Assembly: GCF_000355695.1 (NCBI RefSeq)
Contig: NC_020891.1
Coordinates: forward strand, 1,116,001 to 1,180,000
Source: Clavibacter nebraskensis NCPPB 2581
GTDB lineage: Bacteria > Actinomycetota > Actinomycetes > Actinomycetales > Microbacteriaceae
Direction of reading: 5' to 3'
Length of the DNA: 64,000 nt
The position numbers and the translations under genes were made by a program. Each line of letters starts with the position of its first letter. Position 1 is the stretch's first letter. The notes below the pieces were generated by a model that saw only the letters and a list, made by a program, of their open reading frames with translations, was not told the DNA's origin and did not search any database. Positions 43,480 to 56,388 of this stretch are shown in pieces.

Positions 43480-44355
43480 GTGGCTGACGGGGAGGGCGTC
43501 CCGGTCGCCGTGGACGCCCTCCGCATGCGGGTCGCCCAGGCGCTCGCGGCCGCTGGGATCGAGGATCCCGCGGTCGACGCGGAGCTACTCGTGGGCCACG
43601 TCCTCGGGCTCTCGCGCGGGCAGGTGCAGTCGCGCGCGATCACGCGTGCTGCCATCGACGCCGGGGACGCCGCGCGCGTCCTCGAGCTGACCGCCCGCCG
43701 CGCCCGCCGCGAGCCGCTGCAGCACATCACGGGCGTCGCGCACTTCCGCTCGCTCGAGCTCCTCGTCGGCCCCGGGGTGTTCGTGCCGCGGCCCGAGACG
43801 GAGCACGTGGCGCAGCTCGCCATCGACGCGCTCTCCGCCGCGCCCGGGGACGCGCCCGTCGCGGTCGACCTCGGCACGGGATCCGGCGCCCTCGCGCTCG
43901 CGCTCGCGACCGACGTGCCGCACGCCCGCGTGCACGCGATCGAGGTGTCGCCGGCCGCGCACGCCTGGACGGCCCGCAACGTGGAGCGCCTCGCGCCCCG
44001 CGTCGACCTCGTGCTCGGCGACCTCGCCGACGCGTTCCCCGAGCTCGACGGCACGGTCTCGGTCGTCGTCTCGAACCCGCCCTACATCCCGGTCGACGCC
44101 GTGCCGCGCGACCCCGAGGTGCGGCTGCACGATCCCGCGCTCGCGCTCTACGGCGGCGCCGACGGCCTCGACGTCGTGCGGCTCGTCTCGACGACCGCGC
44201 GGCGGCTGCTCCACGCGGGCGGCGCGCTCGTGATCGAGCACGGCGAGCTGCAGGGCGACGCGATCCGCGCCCTGCTCGACGCGGACGGCTGGCGCGCGAC
44301 CGCGACGCACGAGGACCTCACCCGCCGCGACCGCGCGACGACCGCGCTGCGCTGA
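43480..44355 (+). CDS. prmC: Release factor glutamine methyltransferase
   Basis: Methylates the GGQ glutamine of release factors using S-adenosylmethionine. The 291-residue protein has the helical N-terminal domain, the FVPRPETE segment, the SAM-binding DLGTGSGAL and the NPPYI active site (about 199-203). It is cotranscribed with prfA, its substrate gene (24-base gap). The C-terminus ends in the DLTRRDRATTA element typical of the family. Confidence 0.95.
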   Translation: MADGEGVPVAVDALRMRVAQALAAAGIEDPAVDAELLVGHVLGLSRGQVQSRAITRAAIDAGDAARVLELTARRARREPLQHITGVAHFRSLELLVGPGVFVPRPETEHVAQLAIDALSAAPGDAPVAVDLGTGSGALALALATDVPHARVHAIEVSPAAHAWTARNVERLAPRVDLVLGDLADAFPELDGTVSVVVSNPPYIPVDAVPRDPEVRLHDPALALYGGADGLDVVRLVSTTARRLLHAGGALVIEHGELQGDAIRALLDADGWRATATHEDLTRRDRATTALR

Positions 44356-44393
44356 CGCGGATCCGCGCGGTCCCGCGCGTCTGGCGCCGTGGC

Positions 44394-45053
44394 TCAGCCC
44401 GCGTGCGCGTGCGCCTGCGCCCGGATGAACGCCTCGACCGCCGGCAGCAGGTCCCCGTCGCCGCGCACGTGGTGCCCGGTGATGCCGAGCGAGCGCGCCG
44501 ACGCGACGTTGTCCGCCCGGTCGTCCGCGAAGAACGTCCGCTCTGCCGGGTGCCCGTACGCGGCGAGCACCCCGCGGAACACGGCCGGATCGGGCTTCCG
44601 CGCCCCGTACCCGCTCGACGTCCGCAGGTGCTCGACGCCGAACAGCGGCACCAGCTCCGGCGCGAGCTCCGGGAGGTGTCGGGCGGCGAGCGCGTTGTTG
44701 TTCGTCAGCAGCGTGATCCGCCCGGCCTCGCGCGCCCGCGCCACGGCCTCCAACGCCTGCGGCCGGACGACCATGGACGCGCGGCGGCGCCGCACCCACT
44801 CGTCCTCGTCCATCTCGACGCCCACCGCGGCGCAGAACGCGGGGAGGTAGGAGTCGGCGTCAAAGCGGTCGGCCTCGGCGGCCCACTCGCCCTCGTCGTT
44901 GTACCAGCGGCGGCGGAGCTCCGGCAGGTCGTGCCCGGTCGCGGCGGTGATGCGGTCGGCGGGCCCCCGCCAGTCGTGGTCGTACAGCACGTCGTCCATG
45001 TCGAACACGAACAGGAGCGCGTCGGGCGCGGGGGAGGAGGGCGCGGAGGTCAT
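44394..45053 (-). CDS. HAD-superfamily hydrolase
   Basis: A 219-residue haloacid dehalogenase-like phosphatase with the nucleophile motif DMDDVLYD (about 17-24, an extra Asp shift within DxDxV), a helical cap (about 30-115), TNNN as motif II, the RKPDPAVF motif III lysine and DDRADN as motif IV. The substrate is unknown. I prefer the ATG at 45053 to the adjacent GTG at 45056 because a CATACT hexamer lies seven bases upstream. It sits antisense to the operon order and is an insertion relative to the Mycobacterium arrangement. Confidence 0.82.
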   Translation of the reverse strand: MTSAPSSPAPDALLFVFDMDDVLYDHDWRGPADRITAATGHDLPELRRRWYNDEGEWAAEADRFDADSYLPAFCAAVGVEMDEDEWVRRRRASMVVRPQALEAVARAREAGRITLLTNNNALAARHLPELAPELVPLFGVEHLRTSSGYGARKPDPAVFRGVLAAYGHPAERTFFADDRADNVASARSLGITGHHVRGDGDLLPAVEAFIRAQAHAHAG

Positions 45054-45060
45054 CACGCCC

Positions 45061-45066
45061 AGTATG
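45061..45066 (-). promoter_or_regulatory. -10 element, leaderless promoter
   Basis: Reads CATACT on the minus strand, seven bases before the ATG at 45053. Confidence 0.45.
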
Positions 45067-45120
45067 CGGGCGCGGGCGCCACGCGGATCCTCCCCTCAGG
45101 GCCGACGGCGTCCGCTCGGC

Positions 45121-45126
45121 TACGAT
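45121..45126 (+). promoter_or_regulatory. -10 element of the Sua5-wecA transcript
   Basis: TACGAT lies ten bases before the ATG at 45137 and overlaps the ATG at 45125, so only 45137 can be the true start. Confidence 0.5.
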
Positions 45127-45136
45127 GAGCGACGAC

Positions 45137-46051
45137 ATGGCGCGCATCTACGACTGCTCAGTCGACACCGACCTCCTCACCGGCATGAGACTCGCCCGAC
45201 AGGCGGTGGGCCGCGGCGAGGTCGTCGTCATCCCCACGGACACCGTCTACGGCATCGCCGCCGACGCCTTCAACCCCGACGCCGTCCAGCGCCTGCTCGA
45301 CGCGAAGGGTCGGGGTCGCGACGCGCCGCCGCCCGTGCTCATCCCCGGGCAGTCCACGCTCGACGCCCTCGCCGACTTCGTGCCCGACGTCGTCCGCCGC
45401 CTGGTGGACGAGTTCTGGCCGGGCGGCCTCACCGTGATCCTCGTGGCGCAGCCCTCCCTCGTCTGGGACCTCGGCGAGACCCGCGGCACCGTGGCGCTCC
45501 GCATGCCCGCCAACTCCTACGCGCTCGAGCTCCTCGCGGAGACCGGCCCGCTCGCCGTCTCGTCCGCGAACAAGACGGGTCAGCCCGCCGCCGCGACCGC
45601 TCAGGAGGCCGTCGACCAGCTCGGCGACTCCGTCGACGTCTTCCTCGACGGCGGCGCCGCCGGGGGAGCCGCCTCCACCATCGTCGACGCCTCGCGCGTC
45701 ACCGAGGCCGGCGGCCGTGTCCGCATCGTGCGCGAGGGTGCCATCACGCGCGCGCAGATCCAGCAGCTCATCGGCGACGAGCTCGAGCCCGTCGTCGCCG
45801 CGCCCGCGGAGCCGGAGGAGCGGACCGTCCCCGACGAGCCCGAGGCCCCGCGCGGCACGGCGAGCGGCGCCGAGCGCGTCGACGGATCCGCGGATCCGGC
45901 CGCCGCGACCCCGGCCGCCGACGCGACGGCTCCCGAGACGACGACCGACGCCGGCCCGACCTACCCCGAGTTCGTCGAGCCGGCCGACCCCGCGCCCGCC
46001 GACCCGGCCGCGACCGAGCCCCCCGCGGATCCGCCCGCGCACCCCCGGTGA
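45137..46051 (+). CDS. L-threonylcarbamoyladenylate synthase (Sua5/YrdC/YwlC)
   Basis: Makes threonylcarbamoyl-AMP from threonine, bicarbonate and ATP for the t6A37 modification of ANN-decoding tRNAs. The YrdC domain spans about 1-205, with IPTDTVYGIAADAF, SSANKTG and the KxR-like patch KGRGRDAPPP. After it comes an unusual tail of about 95 residues rich in Pro, Ala, Glu and Asp, presumably disordered. It is not the full Sua5-type second domain. The ATG at 45137 is chosen because the -10 hexamer overlaps the upstream ATG. Its stop overlaps the wecA start as GTGA. Confidence 0.92.
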   Translation: MARIYDCSVDTDLLTGMRLARQAVGRGEVVVIPTDTVYGIAADAFNPDAVQRLLDAKGRGRDAPPPVLIPGQSTLDALADFVPDVVRRLVDEFWPGGLTVILVAQPSLVWDLGETRGTVALRMPANSYALELLAETGPLAVSSANKTGQPAAATAQEAVDQLGDSVDVFLDGGAAGGAASTIVDASRVTEAGGRVRIVREGAITRAQIQQLIGDELEPVVAAPAEPEERTVPDEPEAPRGTASGAERVDGSADPAAATPAADATAPETTTDAGPTYPEFVEPADPAPADPAATEPPADPPAHPR

Positions 46052-47367
46052 CCTACTACGCCGCCATGGCGGTCGTGTCGGCGGTCATCACCCTCGTCCT
46101 GTCGATGGTCGTCATGAAGCTCGGCTACCGCTACCGGCTCTACCCCGCCATCCGCGCGCGCGACGTGCACACGCGGCCCACGCCCCGGCTCGGCGGCGTG
46201 GCCATGTTCGCGGGCATCCTCGTCGCGTTCGCCGTGGCGTCGCAGGTGTCGTGGTTCAGCCTCGTCTTCGACCAGCCGGGCCCCGTGTTCGCGATCCTCG
46301 GCGCCGCGCTCATGATCGTGGTCATCGGTGTCCTCGACGACATCTACGACCTCGACTGGATGATCAAGCTCGCCGGCCAGATCCTCGCCGCCGGCCTCCT
46401 CGCCTGGCAGGGCGTCGCCATCTCGTCCCTCCCCATCGGCGGCCTCACGGTCGGCTCCTCGCAGATGTCGATCATGCTGACGATCTTCGCGATCGTCCTC
46501 GTCATGAACGCCGTCAACTTCATCGACGGGCTCGACGGCCTGGTGGCGGGCGTCGCGATCATCGCGAACGGCGCCTTCTTCCTCTACAGCTTCCTGCTCT
46601 CGGACACCGCCACCGGCCAGACCGAGCGCTTCAACCTCGCGTCCCTCATCAGCGCGATCCTCATCGGCGCGTGCCTCGGCTTCCTCCCGTTCAACTGGCA
46701 CCCTGCGAAGCTGTTCATGGGCGACGCGGGCGCGCTGCTCGTCGGCCTCCTCATGGCCACGAGCGCCATCGCCGTCACGGGTGAGATCGACCCGAACCCG
46801 GAGACCTTCGGCCGCTCGCAGCTGCTGCCCGCGTTCCTGCCCATCCTCCTGCCCTTCGCGATTCTCATCGTCCCGCTGCTCGACTTCGCCCTCGCGGTCT
46901 TCCGGCGGCTGAAGGCGGGCAAGTCGCCCTTCAGCGCCGACCGCAAGCACCTGCACCACCGCCTGCTCGACATGGGCCACTCGCGCCTGCACGCGACGCT
47001 GATCTTCTACGCGTGGACGGGCGTCGTGTCCGTCGGCTGCCTGCTGATGTTCGTCGTGCAGCCCTATGCGTGGGGCGTCGCCTTCATCGCGGTCGGCATG
47101 GTCGCGTGCGCCGTCGTCACGCTCGCCCCGCTCAGCCGCCGCAAGCGCCTCGAGGCCGCCGCGCAGCTCGTCCCTGCCGACGCCGAGTCCGAGGACGCCG
47201 CCGCCTACGACCCGCTCGACGAGGCCGCGATCGACCGGCCGCTCGCGGGCCTCACCGAGTCCGAGCTCGAGGCCGTGGAGCGCGAGCACGCCGAGCTCGC
47301 CACGGGATCCATCGCGACCCGCCCCACCGACGCCCCGCACCTGGGGACAGCCAAGGAGACGACATGA
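46048..47367 (+). CDS. wecA: Undecaprenyl-phosphate N-acetylglucosaminyl/GlcNAc-1-phosphate transferase
   Basis: An integral membrane polyprenyl-phosphate glycosylphosphotransferase (glycosyl transferase family 4), 439 residues with about eleven helices. It transfers a sugar-1-phosphate to the C50-C55 lipid carrier, probably starting arabinogalactan-like or teichoic-acid linkage units. VLDDIYDLDW and NFIDGLDGLVAG supply the catalytic Asp pairs, and HPAKLFMGDAGALL and KHLHHRLLDMGHS are the sugar-nucleotide motifs. A charged C-terminal tail (about 370-439) has no known role. The GTG overlaps the Sua5 stop; the ATG of the next gene overlaps its own stop. Confidence 0.9.
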   Translation: MTYYAAMAVVSAVITLVLSMVVMKLGYRYRLYPAIRARDVHTRPTPRLGGVAMFAGILVAFAVASQVSWFSLVFDQPGPVFAILGAALMIVVIGVLDDIYDLDWMIKLAGQILAAGLLAWQGVAISSLPIGGLTVGSSQMSIMLTIFAIVLVMNAVNFIDGLDGLVAGVAIIANGAFFLYSFLLSDTATGQTERFNLASLISAILIGACLGFLPFNWHPAKLFMGDAGALLVGLLMATSAIAVTGEIDPNPETFGRSQLLPAFLPILLPFAILIVPLLDFALAVFRRLKAGKSPFSADRKHLHHRLLDMGHSRLHATLIFYAWTGVVSVGCLLMFVVQPYAWGVAFIAVGMVACAVVTLAPLSRRKRLEAAAQLVPADAESEDAAAYDPLDEAAIDRPLAGLTESELEAVEREHAELATGSIATRPTDAPHLGTAKETT

Positions 47368-47834
47368 CCGACAGCCCGAGCGCCCCCGCCCCGGCGGACC
47401 GCCCCGCGAAGAAGGACGTCTTCACGCGCATCCTCATCGCGGGAGCGCTGCTCGCCCTGGCCATCGCGGTCGTCGGCGGCATCGTCGGCTTCGCGGTCGA
47501 CGGCGGCCGCGGCCTCCTCAGCGCCGTCATCGGCAGCGCCATGGCCCTCGTCTTCCTCGGGCTCACGGCGGGCAGCATCCTCTTCGCCAACCGCTTCCAG
47601 TCCTCGCCGATCTACCCGACCCTGTTCTTCTCGGTCGTGCTCGGCGCGTGGCTCCTCAAGTTCGTGGTGTTCCTCGCGGTCGCGATGGTGCTCAAGGAGC
47701 AGCCGTGGATCAACCTGGTCGTGCTCTTCGTGACGGTGATCGTCGGCGTCGTGGGCGCCCTCGTGATGGACATGATCGTGATCACCAGGGCCCGCGTCGG
47801 CTACGTCAGCGACGCGCAGCTCCCCGGCCGCTAG
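47364..47834 (+). CDS. Small membrane protein, AtpI-like position
   Basis: A 156-residue protein with four hydrophobic helices after a polar N-terminus (1-20). Sequence gives no strong match, but its place just before atpB, its size and the helix pattern match the AtpI-type or Rv1303-like genes found before actinobacterial ATP synthase operons. AtpI aids c-ring assembly or magnesium supply; that role is inference. Its ATG overlaps the wecA stop (ATGA). A presumed atp promoter follows it. Confidence 0.7.
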   Translation: MTDSPSAPAPADRPAKKDVFTRILIAGALLALAIAVVGGIVGFAVDGGRGLLSAVIGSAMALVFLGLTAGSILFANRFQSSPIYPTLFFSVVLGAWLLKFVVFLAVAMVLKEQPWINLVVLFVTVIVGVVGALVMDMIVITRARVGYVSDAQLPGR

Positions 47835-47869
47835 CCGAGCGCGGTCGACCCGTCAGCAGGGGGACGCGA

Positions 47870-47898
47870 TTAGTCAGGGCACCCTCATTGTTGATAGT
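47870..47898 (+). promoter_or_regulatory. Probable atp operon promoter
   Basis: TTAGTC (47870-47875) and GATAGT (47893-47898) are 17 bases apart in an AT-richer island, the only such island before atpB. The hexamers are weak, so the site is tentative. Confidence 0.4.
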
Positions 47899-48017
47899 CT
47901 CTCTCGAGACGATTCCCGTCGGGCCGTGCCCAGATCCACCTCACGCCGGCGTCTTCTCACCCCATCCGTTCGTCGCCGCGAGAGCTCGCGCTCCACGCCC
48001 CGAAACAGGAGATAGCG

Positions 48018-49693
<1,676 letters not shown>

Positions 49694-49694
<1 letters not shown>

Positions 49695-50485
49695 TGGGCA
49701 GTGCATCGCGCGCATCGCTGGACGCGGCCCGCCGCGTACTCGCGGAGCTCGGGGGCGTCGACCTGTCGACGGCCGGTCAGCTCCTCGGAGCCGGCCGCGC
49801 CATCGGCGGATCCACGCACCTGCTCTCCGCGCTGGCGGACACCGGCATCGCGCCGGAGGTCAAGCACGGCATCGTGGACCGGGTCTTCGGCGCCACCGTG
49901 CAGGAGCCGGCGCTCCGCGTCCTCCGCGCGGTCGTCGACGGCCGCTGGTCGTCGCACGACGAGCTGCTGGCGGGCATCGAGGAGCTCGGCATCCGCGCCG
50001 TGGCGATCTCGGCGCCCGAGGGCACGCCCGTCGAGTCCGAGCTGTTCACCTTCGGCCGGGCCGTGTCCACCGACGACGGCCTGGAGCTGGCGTTCGGCGA
50101 CAAGCTGGGCGATCCCGCGGCGAAGTCCACGCTCGTCCACCGTCTCCTCGACGGCCGGGCGTCGGACCAGACCGTCGTGATCGTCGAGCAGCTCGTGCAG
50201 CAGCCCCGCGGCCGCCGCATCGGGGAGCTCGTCCGTCACGCCGCCACCCTCGTGGCCGACCAGGCGGGCCTCACCATCGCCACGGTCAGCGTCGCCTCGC
50301 CCCTGTCGCCCGAGCAGTCGGAGCGCCTCGCGCAGGCACTGAGCCGTCGGTACTCCCGGCGGGTCGAGCTGAACCAGGTCGTGGACCGCGACCTCGTCGG
50401 CGGCCTCCGCGTCCAGATCGGCGACGACGTCATCGACGGCAGCGTCGCCACCAGGATCAACGATTTGAGACTCCAGTTCGCCTGA
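49694..50485 (+). CDS. atpH: F1Fo ATP synthase subunit delta
   Basis: A 263-residue delta subunit joining the b stalk to the F1 crown. It is longer than the E. coli protein (about 177), as in other actinobacteria, because of an N-terminal extension. The C-terminal family segment [22 protein letters not shown] is intact. The start codon overlaps atpF by one base. Confidence 0.93.
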
Positions 50486-50541
50486 CCGGCGGGCGTCACC
50501 TCGGAGGACGCAAGGCTTCCGTGAATGCAAAGGGAAAGAAG

Positions 50542-52179
50542 ATGGCAGAACTTTCGATCAGCCCCGACGAGATCCGGGACGCGCTCAAGGACTTCGTGCA
50601 GTCCTACGAGCCCGGCAAGGCCTCGACCACCGAGGTCGGCTACGTGCTCGACGCGGGCGACGGAATCGCCCACGTGCAGGGCCTGCCCGGCGTCATGGCC
50701 AACGAGCTCATCACGTTCGCCGACGGGACCCTGGGCCTCGCCCAGAACCTGGAGGAGAGCGAGATCGGCGTCATCGTGCTCGGCGAGTTCGCCGGCATCG
50801 AGGAGGGCATGGAGGTGCGCCGCACCGGCGAGGTGCTCTCCGTCCCCGTCGGCGACGGCTACCTCGGCCGCGTCGTGGACCCGCTGGGCAACCCGATCGA
50901 CGGCCAGGGCGAGATCGCGACCGAGGGCCGCCGCGCCCTCGAGCTCCAGGCGCCCGGCGTCATGCAGCGCAAGAGCGTGCACGAGCCCATGCAGACCGGC
51001 ATCAAGGCCATCGACGCCATGATCCCGATCGGCCGCGGCCAGCGCCAGCTCATCATCGGCGACCGCCAGACCGGCAAGACGGCCATCGCGATCGACACGA
51101 TCATCAACCAGAAGGCCAACTGGGAGTCCGGCGACACGAACAAGCAGGTGCGCTGCATCTACGTCGCCATCGGCCAGAAGGGCTCCACCATCGCCTCGGT
51201 GAAGGGCGCCCTCGAGGAGGCCGGCGCCATGGAGTACACGACCATCGTCGCGTCCCCCGCGTCCGACCCCGCCGGCTTCAAGTACCTCGCGCCCTACACC
51301 GGCTCGGCCATCGGCCAGCACTGGATGTACGGCGGCAAGCACGTCCTCATCATCTTCGACGACCTGTCCAAGCAGGCCGAGGCCTACCGCGCCGTCTCGC
51401 TCCTCCTGCGCCGCCCGCCGGGACGCGAGGCGTACCCCGGCGACGTGTTCTACCTGCACTCCCGCCTGCTCGAGCGCTGCGCCAAGCTCTCTGACGAGCT
51501 GGGCGCCGGATCGATGACGGGTCTGCCCATCATCGAGACGAAGGCGAACGACGTCTCGGCGTACATCCCGACCAACGTGATCTCGATCACCGACGGCCAG
51601 ATCTTCCTGCAGTCCGACCTGTTCAACGCGAACCAGCGTCCCGCGGTGGACGTCGGCATCTCGGTGTCCCGCGTCGGCGGCGACGCCCAGGTGAAGAGCA
51701 TCAAGAAGGTCTCCGGCACGCTCAAGCTCGAGCTCGCGCAGTACCGCTCGCTCGAGGCGTTCGCGATCTTCGCGTCCGACCTCGACGCGGCCAGCCGTCG
51801 CCAGCTCGCCCGCGGCGCGCGTCTCACCGAGCTGCTCAAGCAGCCCCAGTACTCGCCGTTCCCCATCGAGGAGCAGGTCGTCTCGATCTGGGCGGGCACG
51901 AAGGGCAAGCTCGACGAGGTGCCCGTCGAGGACATCCTGCGCTTCGAGCGGGAGCTGCTCGATCACCTCCACCGCAACACGGAGGTGCTGTCGCAGCTGA
52001 AGGAGACGAACGTCCTCACCGACGACATCGTCGACGCGATGGACAAGGCCGTCGACCAGTTCAAGCTCGAGTTCCAGACGGGCGAGGGCAAGCCGCTCGC
52101 GTCCGTCGGCTCGGAGAAGTTCGAGGCGACCAAGGCCGAGGACGTCAACCAGGAGCAGATCGTGAAGGCCAAGCGCTGA
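50542..52179 (+). CDS. atpA: F1 ATP synthase subunit alpha
   Basis: A 545-residue non-catalytic nucleotide-binding F1 subunit. The P-loop is GDRQTGKT (about 173-180), with [10 protein letters not shown] and the [13 protein letters not shown] strand typical of alpha. The ATG at 50542 follows GGGAAAG at suitable distance and is chosen over an upstream GTG. A C-terminal extension after the family end (about 510-545) is usual in actinobacteria. Confidence 0.97.
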   Translation: MAELSISPDEIRDALKDFVQSYEPGKASTTEVGYVLDAGDGIAHVQGLPGVMANELITFADGTLGLAQNLEESEIGVIVLGEFAGIEEGMEVRRTGEVLSVPVGDGYLGRVVDPLGNPIDGQGEIATEGRRALELQAPGVMQRKSVHEPMQTGIKAIDAMIPIGRGQRQLIIGDRQTGKTAIAIDTIINQKANWESGDTNKQVRCIYVAIGQKGSTIASVKGALEEAGAMEYTTIVASPASDPAGFKYLAPYTGSAIGQHWMYGGKHVLIIFDDLSKQAEAYRAVSLLLRRPPGREAYPGDVFYLHSRLLERCAKLSDELGAGSMTGLPIIETKANDVSAYIPTNVISITDGQIFLQSDLFNANQRPAVDVGISVSRVGGDAQVKSIKKVSGTLKLELAQYRSLEAFAIFASDLDAASRRQLARGARLTELLKQPQYSPFPIEEQVVSIWAGTKGKLDEVPVEDILRFERELLDHLHRNTEVLSQLKETNVLTDDIVDAMDKAVDQFKLEFQTGEGKPLASVGSEKFEATKAEDVNQEQIVKAKR

Positions 52180-52229
52180 CGCGCTGACGCCACACGATCC
52201 GCCACCGACCGAGACCGTTAGGGAGACTC

Positions 52230-53129
52230 ATGGGAGCACAACTCCGGGTCTACACGCAGAAGATCAAATCCGCGCAGACGACGAAGAAGATCACCCGCGC
52301 GATGGAGCTGATCTCCGCGTCGCGCATCCAGAAGGCGCAGCAGCGGATGGCGGCGTCCGCGCCGTACTCCCGCGCCGTCACGCGCGCGGTCTCGGCGGTG
52401 GCGACGTTCTCCAACGTCGATCACATCCTCACGACCGAGCCGGAGAAGGTGGAGCGGGCGGCGATCGTCGTCTTCGCCTCCGACCGCGGCCTCGCCGGCG
52501 CGTTCAGCTCCAGCGTCCTGAAGGAGTCGGAGCAGCTCGCCGAGCTCCTCCGCTCGCAGGGCAAGGAGATCGTCTACTACCTCGTGGGCCGCAAGGCCGT
52601 CGGGTACTTCAAGTTCCGCAAGCGGGACTCGGAGCGCATCTGGACCGGCAGCACCGAGAAGCCCGAGTTCGAGACCGCGAAGTCGATCGGCGACGCGCTC
52701 GTGGAGAAGTTCGTGACGCCGGCGTCCGAGGGCGGGGTGGACGAGATCCACATCGTCTTCAACCGCTTCGTGTCGATCGCCACGCAGAAGCCCGAGGTCG
52801 TCCGGCTGCTGCCGCTCGAGGTCGTCGAGGGGGTGGAGGCGCCCGGCGAGGGTGCCGTCCTGCCGCTCTACGAGTTCGAGCCCGAGGTGGGCGACGTGCT
52901 CGACGCGCTGCTGCCCGTCTACATCGAGAGCCGCATCTTCAACGCGATGCTCCAGTCGGCCGCCTCCGAGCACGCCGCGCGCCAGAAGGCCATGAAGTCG
53001 GCGAGCGACAACGCCGACAAGCTCGTGACCACCTACACGCGGCTGCGGAACAACGCGCGCCAGACCGAGATCACGCAGCAGATCTCCGAGATCGTCGGCG
53101 GCGCGGACGCGCTCGCCTCCAGCAAGTAA
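52230..53129 (+). CDS. atpG: F1 ATP synthase subunit gamma
   Basis: A 299-residue central shaft. N- and C-terminal coiled coils flank a globular middle; the first helix with [15 protein letters not shown] and the last with [10 protein letters not shown]-type residues are characteristic. A good Shine-Dalgarno GGGAG precedes the ATG. Length is normal for actinobacteria. Confidence 0.97.
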   Translation: MGAQLRVYTQKIKSAQTTKKITRAMELISASRIQKAQQRMAASAPYSRAVTRAVSAVATFSNVDHILTTEPEKVERAAIVVFASDRGLAGAFSSSVLKESEQLAELLRSQGKEIVYYLVGRKAVGYFKFRKRDSERIWTGSTEKPEFETAKSIGDALVEKFVTPASEGGVDEIHIVFNRFVSIATQKPEVVRLLPLEVVEGVEAPGEGAVLPLYEFEPEVGDVLDALLPVYIESRIFNAMLQSAASEHAARQKAMKSASDNADKLVTTYTRLRNNARQTEITQQISEIVGGADALASSK

Positions 53130-53149
53130 CTCCCAAGCTCCACGAATGA

Positions 53150-54625
<1,476 letters not shown>

Positions 54626-54626
54626 C

Positions 54627-54896
54627 ATGGCCCGCGCTGATCTCACGGTGACCGTGGTCTCGGCCGACCAGCAGGTCTGGTCCGGCCAGGCCTCCATGGT
54701 CGTCGCGCGCACGAGCGAGGGCGAGATCGGCATCCTGGCCGGTCACGAGCCCCTGCTGGCGATCCTCGCGACCGGCAACGTCCGCATCACGCAGGACGGC
54801 GGCACCGTGATCACGGCCGACGCCGACGAGGGCTTCCTCTCGGTGGAGAACGACAACGTGACCGTGGTCGCACGCAAGGCCGCGCTGGTCGCGTAG
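54627..54896 (+). CDS. atpC: F1 ATP synthase subunit epsilon
   Basis: An 89-residue epsilon made of the N-terminal beta-sandwich only, ending at VARKAALVA. The C-terminal helical hairpin that inhibits ATP hydrolysis in many bacteria is missing. This short form is known from other actinobacteria, so it is not a truncation, and inhibition may rely on other subunits. It ends the operon before a strong hairpin. Confidence 0.94.
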   Translation: MARADLTVTVVSADQQVWSGQASMVVARTSEGEIGILAGHEPLLAILATGNVRITQDGGTVITADADEGFLSVENDNVTVVARKAALVA

Positions 54897-54914
54897 CGTC
54901 ACCGCATCTCGTCC

Positions 54915-54950
54915 GACGGCGGGCGGTCCCCTCGGGGGCCGTCCGCCGTC
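54915..54950 (+). terminator. Terminator of the atp operon
   Basis: GACGGCGGGCGGTCCC (54915-54930) pairs with the stretch at 54934-54950, with two G-T wobbles and a three-base CTC loop, 18 bases after the atpC stop. Confidence 0.75.
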
Positions 54951-55013
54951 GTGCGTGCGGCGTGCTCCCGCCGCCCGTCCATCCCCGTCCCCTCGATCGA
55001 TCCCGGAGGTCCC

Positions 55014-55769
55014 GTGCTCGTCCTGCTGCCCCCGTCCGAGACGAAGCGCGACGGGGGGACGGAGGGATCGCGCCTGGATCTCGACCTCCTCGCCTTCCCC
55101 GAGCTGACGGAGGAGCGCCGCACGGTCGTGCGCGCCGTCGCCGACCTCGCCCGGGATCCGGAGGCGGCGGCCCGCGCCCTCAAGCTCGGCCCGCGCCAGT
55201 CGGCCGAGGTGGAGCGGAACCTGCTGCTCGAGTCCTCGCCGACCATGCCGGCGCTGCGCCGCTACACGGGCGTCCTCTACGACCCGATCGGCGCCGACGC
55301 CCTGGATGACGCGCAGCTCGCCTTCGCAGGCCGCCACGTCGCCGTGCACTCCGCGCTCCTCGGTCCGGTCCGGGCGACCGACCCGATCCCCGCCTACCGG
55401 CTCTCGCACGACAGCCGCCTGCCGGGCCTGAAGATGAAGGCGCACTGGGTGGCGTCGGCGCGTCGGGTGCTCGAGGGGATCCCGGGCCTCGTGCTCGACC
55501 TGCGCTCCGAGGGGTACGCGGCCCTCGGACCGCGACCGGGCCACGCGGACTCCGCCGTGGTGCGCGTGGTCGCCCGCGGCGAGGACGGCACCGTGCGCGC
55601 GCTCAACCACTTTAACAAGAAGGCGAAGGGCGAGCTCGTGCGGGCGCTGATCCTCGCCGGGCGCGACCTCGGATCCGTGACGGAGCTCCTCGAGTGGGCC
55701 GCCGAGGCCGGCATCGAGCTCACGCGCGGCGACTCCGGCGAGCTCGTCCTGGTAGCCGCCGCGCACTGA
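55014..55769 (+). CDS. yaaA: YaaA-family peroxide stress protein
   Basis: A 251-residue DUF328 protein. E. coli YaaA lowers intracellular free iron during peroxide stress; the biochemical activity is unclear, with a DNA-binding fold reported. The family opening MLVLLPPSETK, the YTGVLYD element and the final HFNKKAKGELVRAL stretch are conserved. The GTG at 55014 follows GGAGG, five bases before. It is probably monocistronic, behind the atp terminator. Confidence 0.88.
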   Translation: MLVLLPPSETKRDGGTEGSRLDLDLLAFPELTEERRTVVRAVADLARDPEAAARALKLGPRQSAEVERNLLLESSPTMPALRRYTGVLYDPIGADALDDAQLAFAGRHVAVHSALLGPVRATDPIPAYRLSHDSRLPGLKMKAHWVASARRVLEGIPGLVLDLRSEGYAALGPRPGHADSAVVRVVARGEDGTVRALNHFNKKAKGELVRALILAGRDLGSVTELLEWAAEAGIELTRGDSGELVLVAAAH

Positions 55770-55794
55770 CGGTGCCGACGGCCGCGTTCGAGGG

Positions 55795-56388
55795 TCAGGC
55801 GGCCCGGTGGCACCCGACGACGTGGTCGTCGACGAGCCCCGATGACTGCATGAGCGCGTAGACGGTGGTGGGGCCCACGAAGCGGAGGCCGTGTGCCTTC
55901 AGCTCGCGGCTGAGGGCGGTGGATTCCTGCGTGACGGCCGGGATCTGGTCGGCCGTGGTCGGGCGGGGGCGGACCCGGGGATCGGCGGCGTGCGCCCAGA
56001 TCATCCGGTCGAGCGCGCCCTCCCCGCGCTCGTCGACGAGGGCCCGGACCGCGCGCGCGTTGCCGGCGGCCGCGAGGATCTTGGCCCGGTTGCGGATGAT
56101 CCCGGCGTCGCCCATCAGCCGCTCGACGTCGTCCTCGTCCATGGCGGCGACCGCGTCAATGTCGAAGCCGTGGAAGACCTCCCGGAACCGCGGGCGCTTG
56201 CGGAGGATGGTGATCCACGACAGCCCCGCCTGGAAGCCCTCGAGGCACAGCTTCTCGAACAGCGGGCGATCGCCGTGCAGCGGGCGACCCCACTCCTCGT
56301 CGTGGTACCGGCGGTACTCCGCGTCGGCCGCGGACCAGGCGCAGCGCGCGAGGCCGTCCTCGCCGTGCACGAGCGACGCCCGCGTCAC
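55795..56388 (-). CDS. tag: DNA-3-methyladenine glycosylase I
   Basis: Excises 3-methyladenine after alkylation damage. The 197-residue protein has the Tag zinc site: CAW near residue 16 and His in YRRYHDEEWG, with HVVGCHR at the end. EKLCLEGFQAGLSW and ILRKR are the usual core. Its GTG overlaps the ogt stop as GTGA, so the two repair genes are a coupled operon. Confidence 0.93.
   Translation of the reverse strand: MTRASLVHGEDGLARCAWSAADAEYRRYHDEEWGRPLHGDRPLFEKLCLEGFQAGLSWITILRKRPRFREVFHGFDIDAVAAMDEDDVERLMGDAGIIRNRAKILAAAGNARAVRALVDERGEGALDRMIWAHAADPRVRPRPTTADQIPAVTQESTALSRELKAHGLRFVGPTTVYALMQSSGLVDDHVVGCHRAA

Noticed and set aside
44360-44380. Terminator hairpin GCGCGG/CCGCGC between prmC and the HAD gene
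   Set aside because: The loop would hold only two bases and the stem is simple GC alternation, common by chance here.
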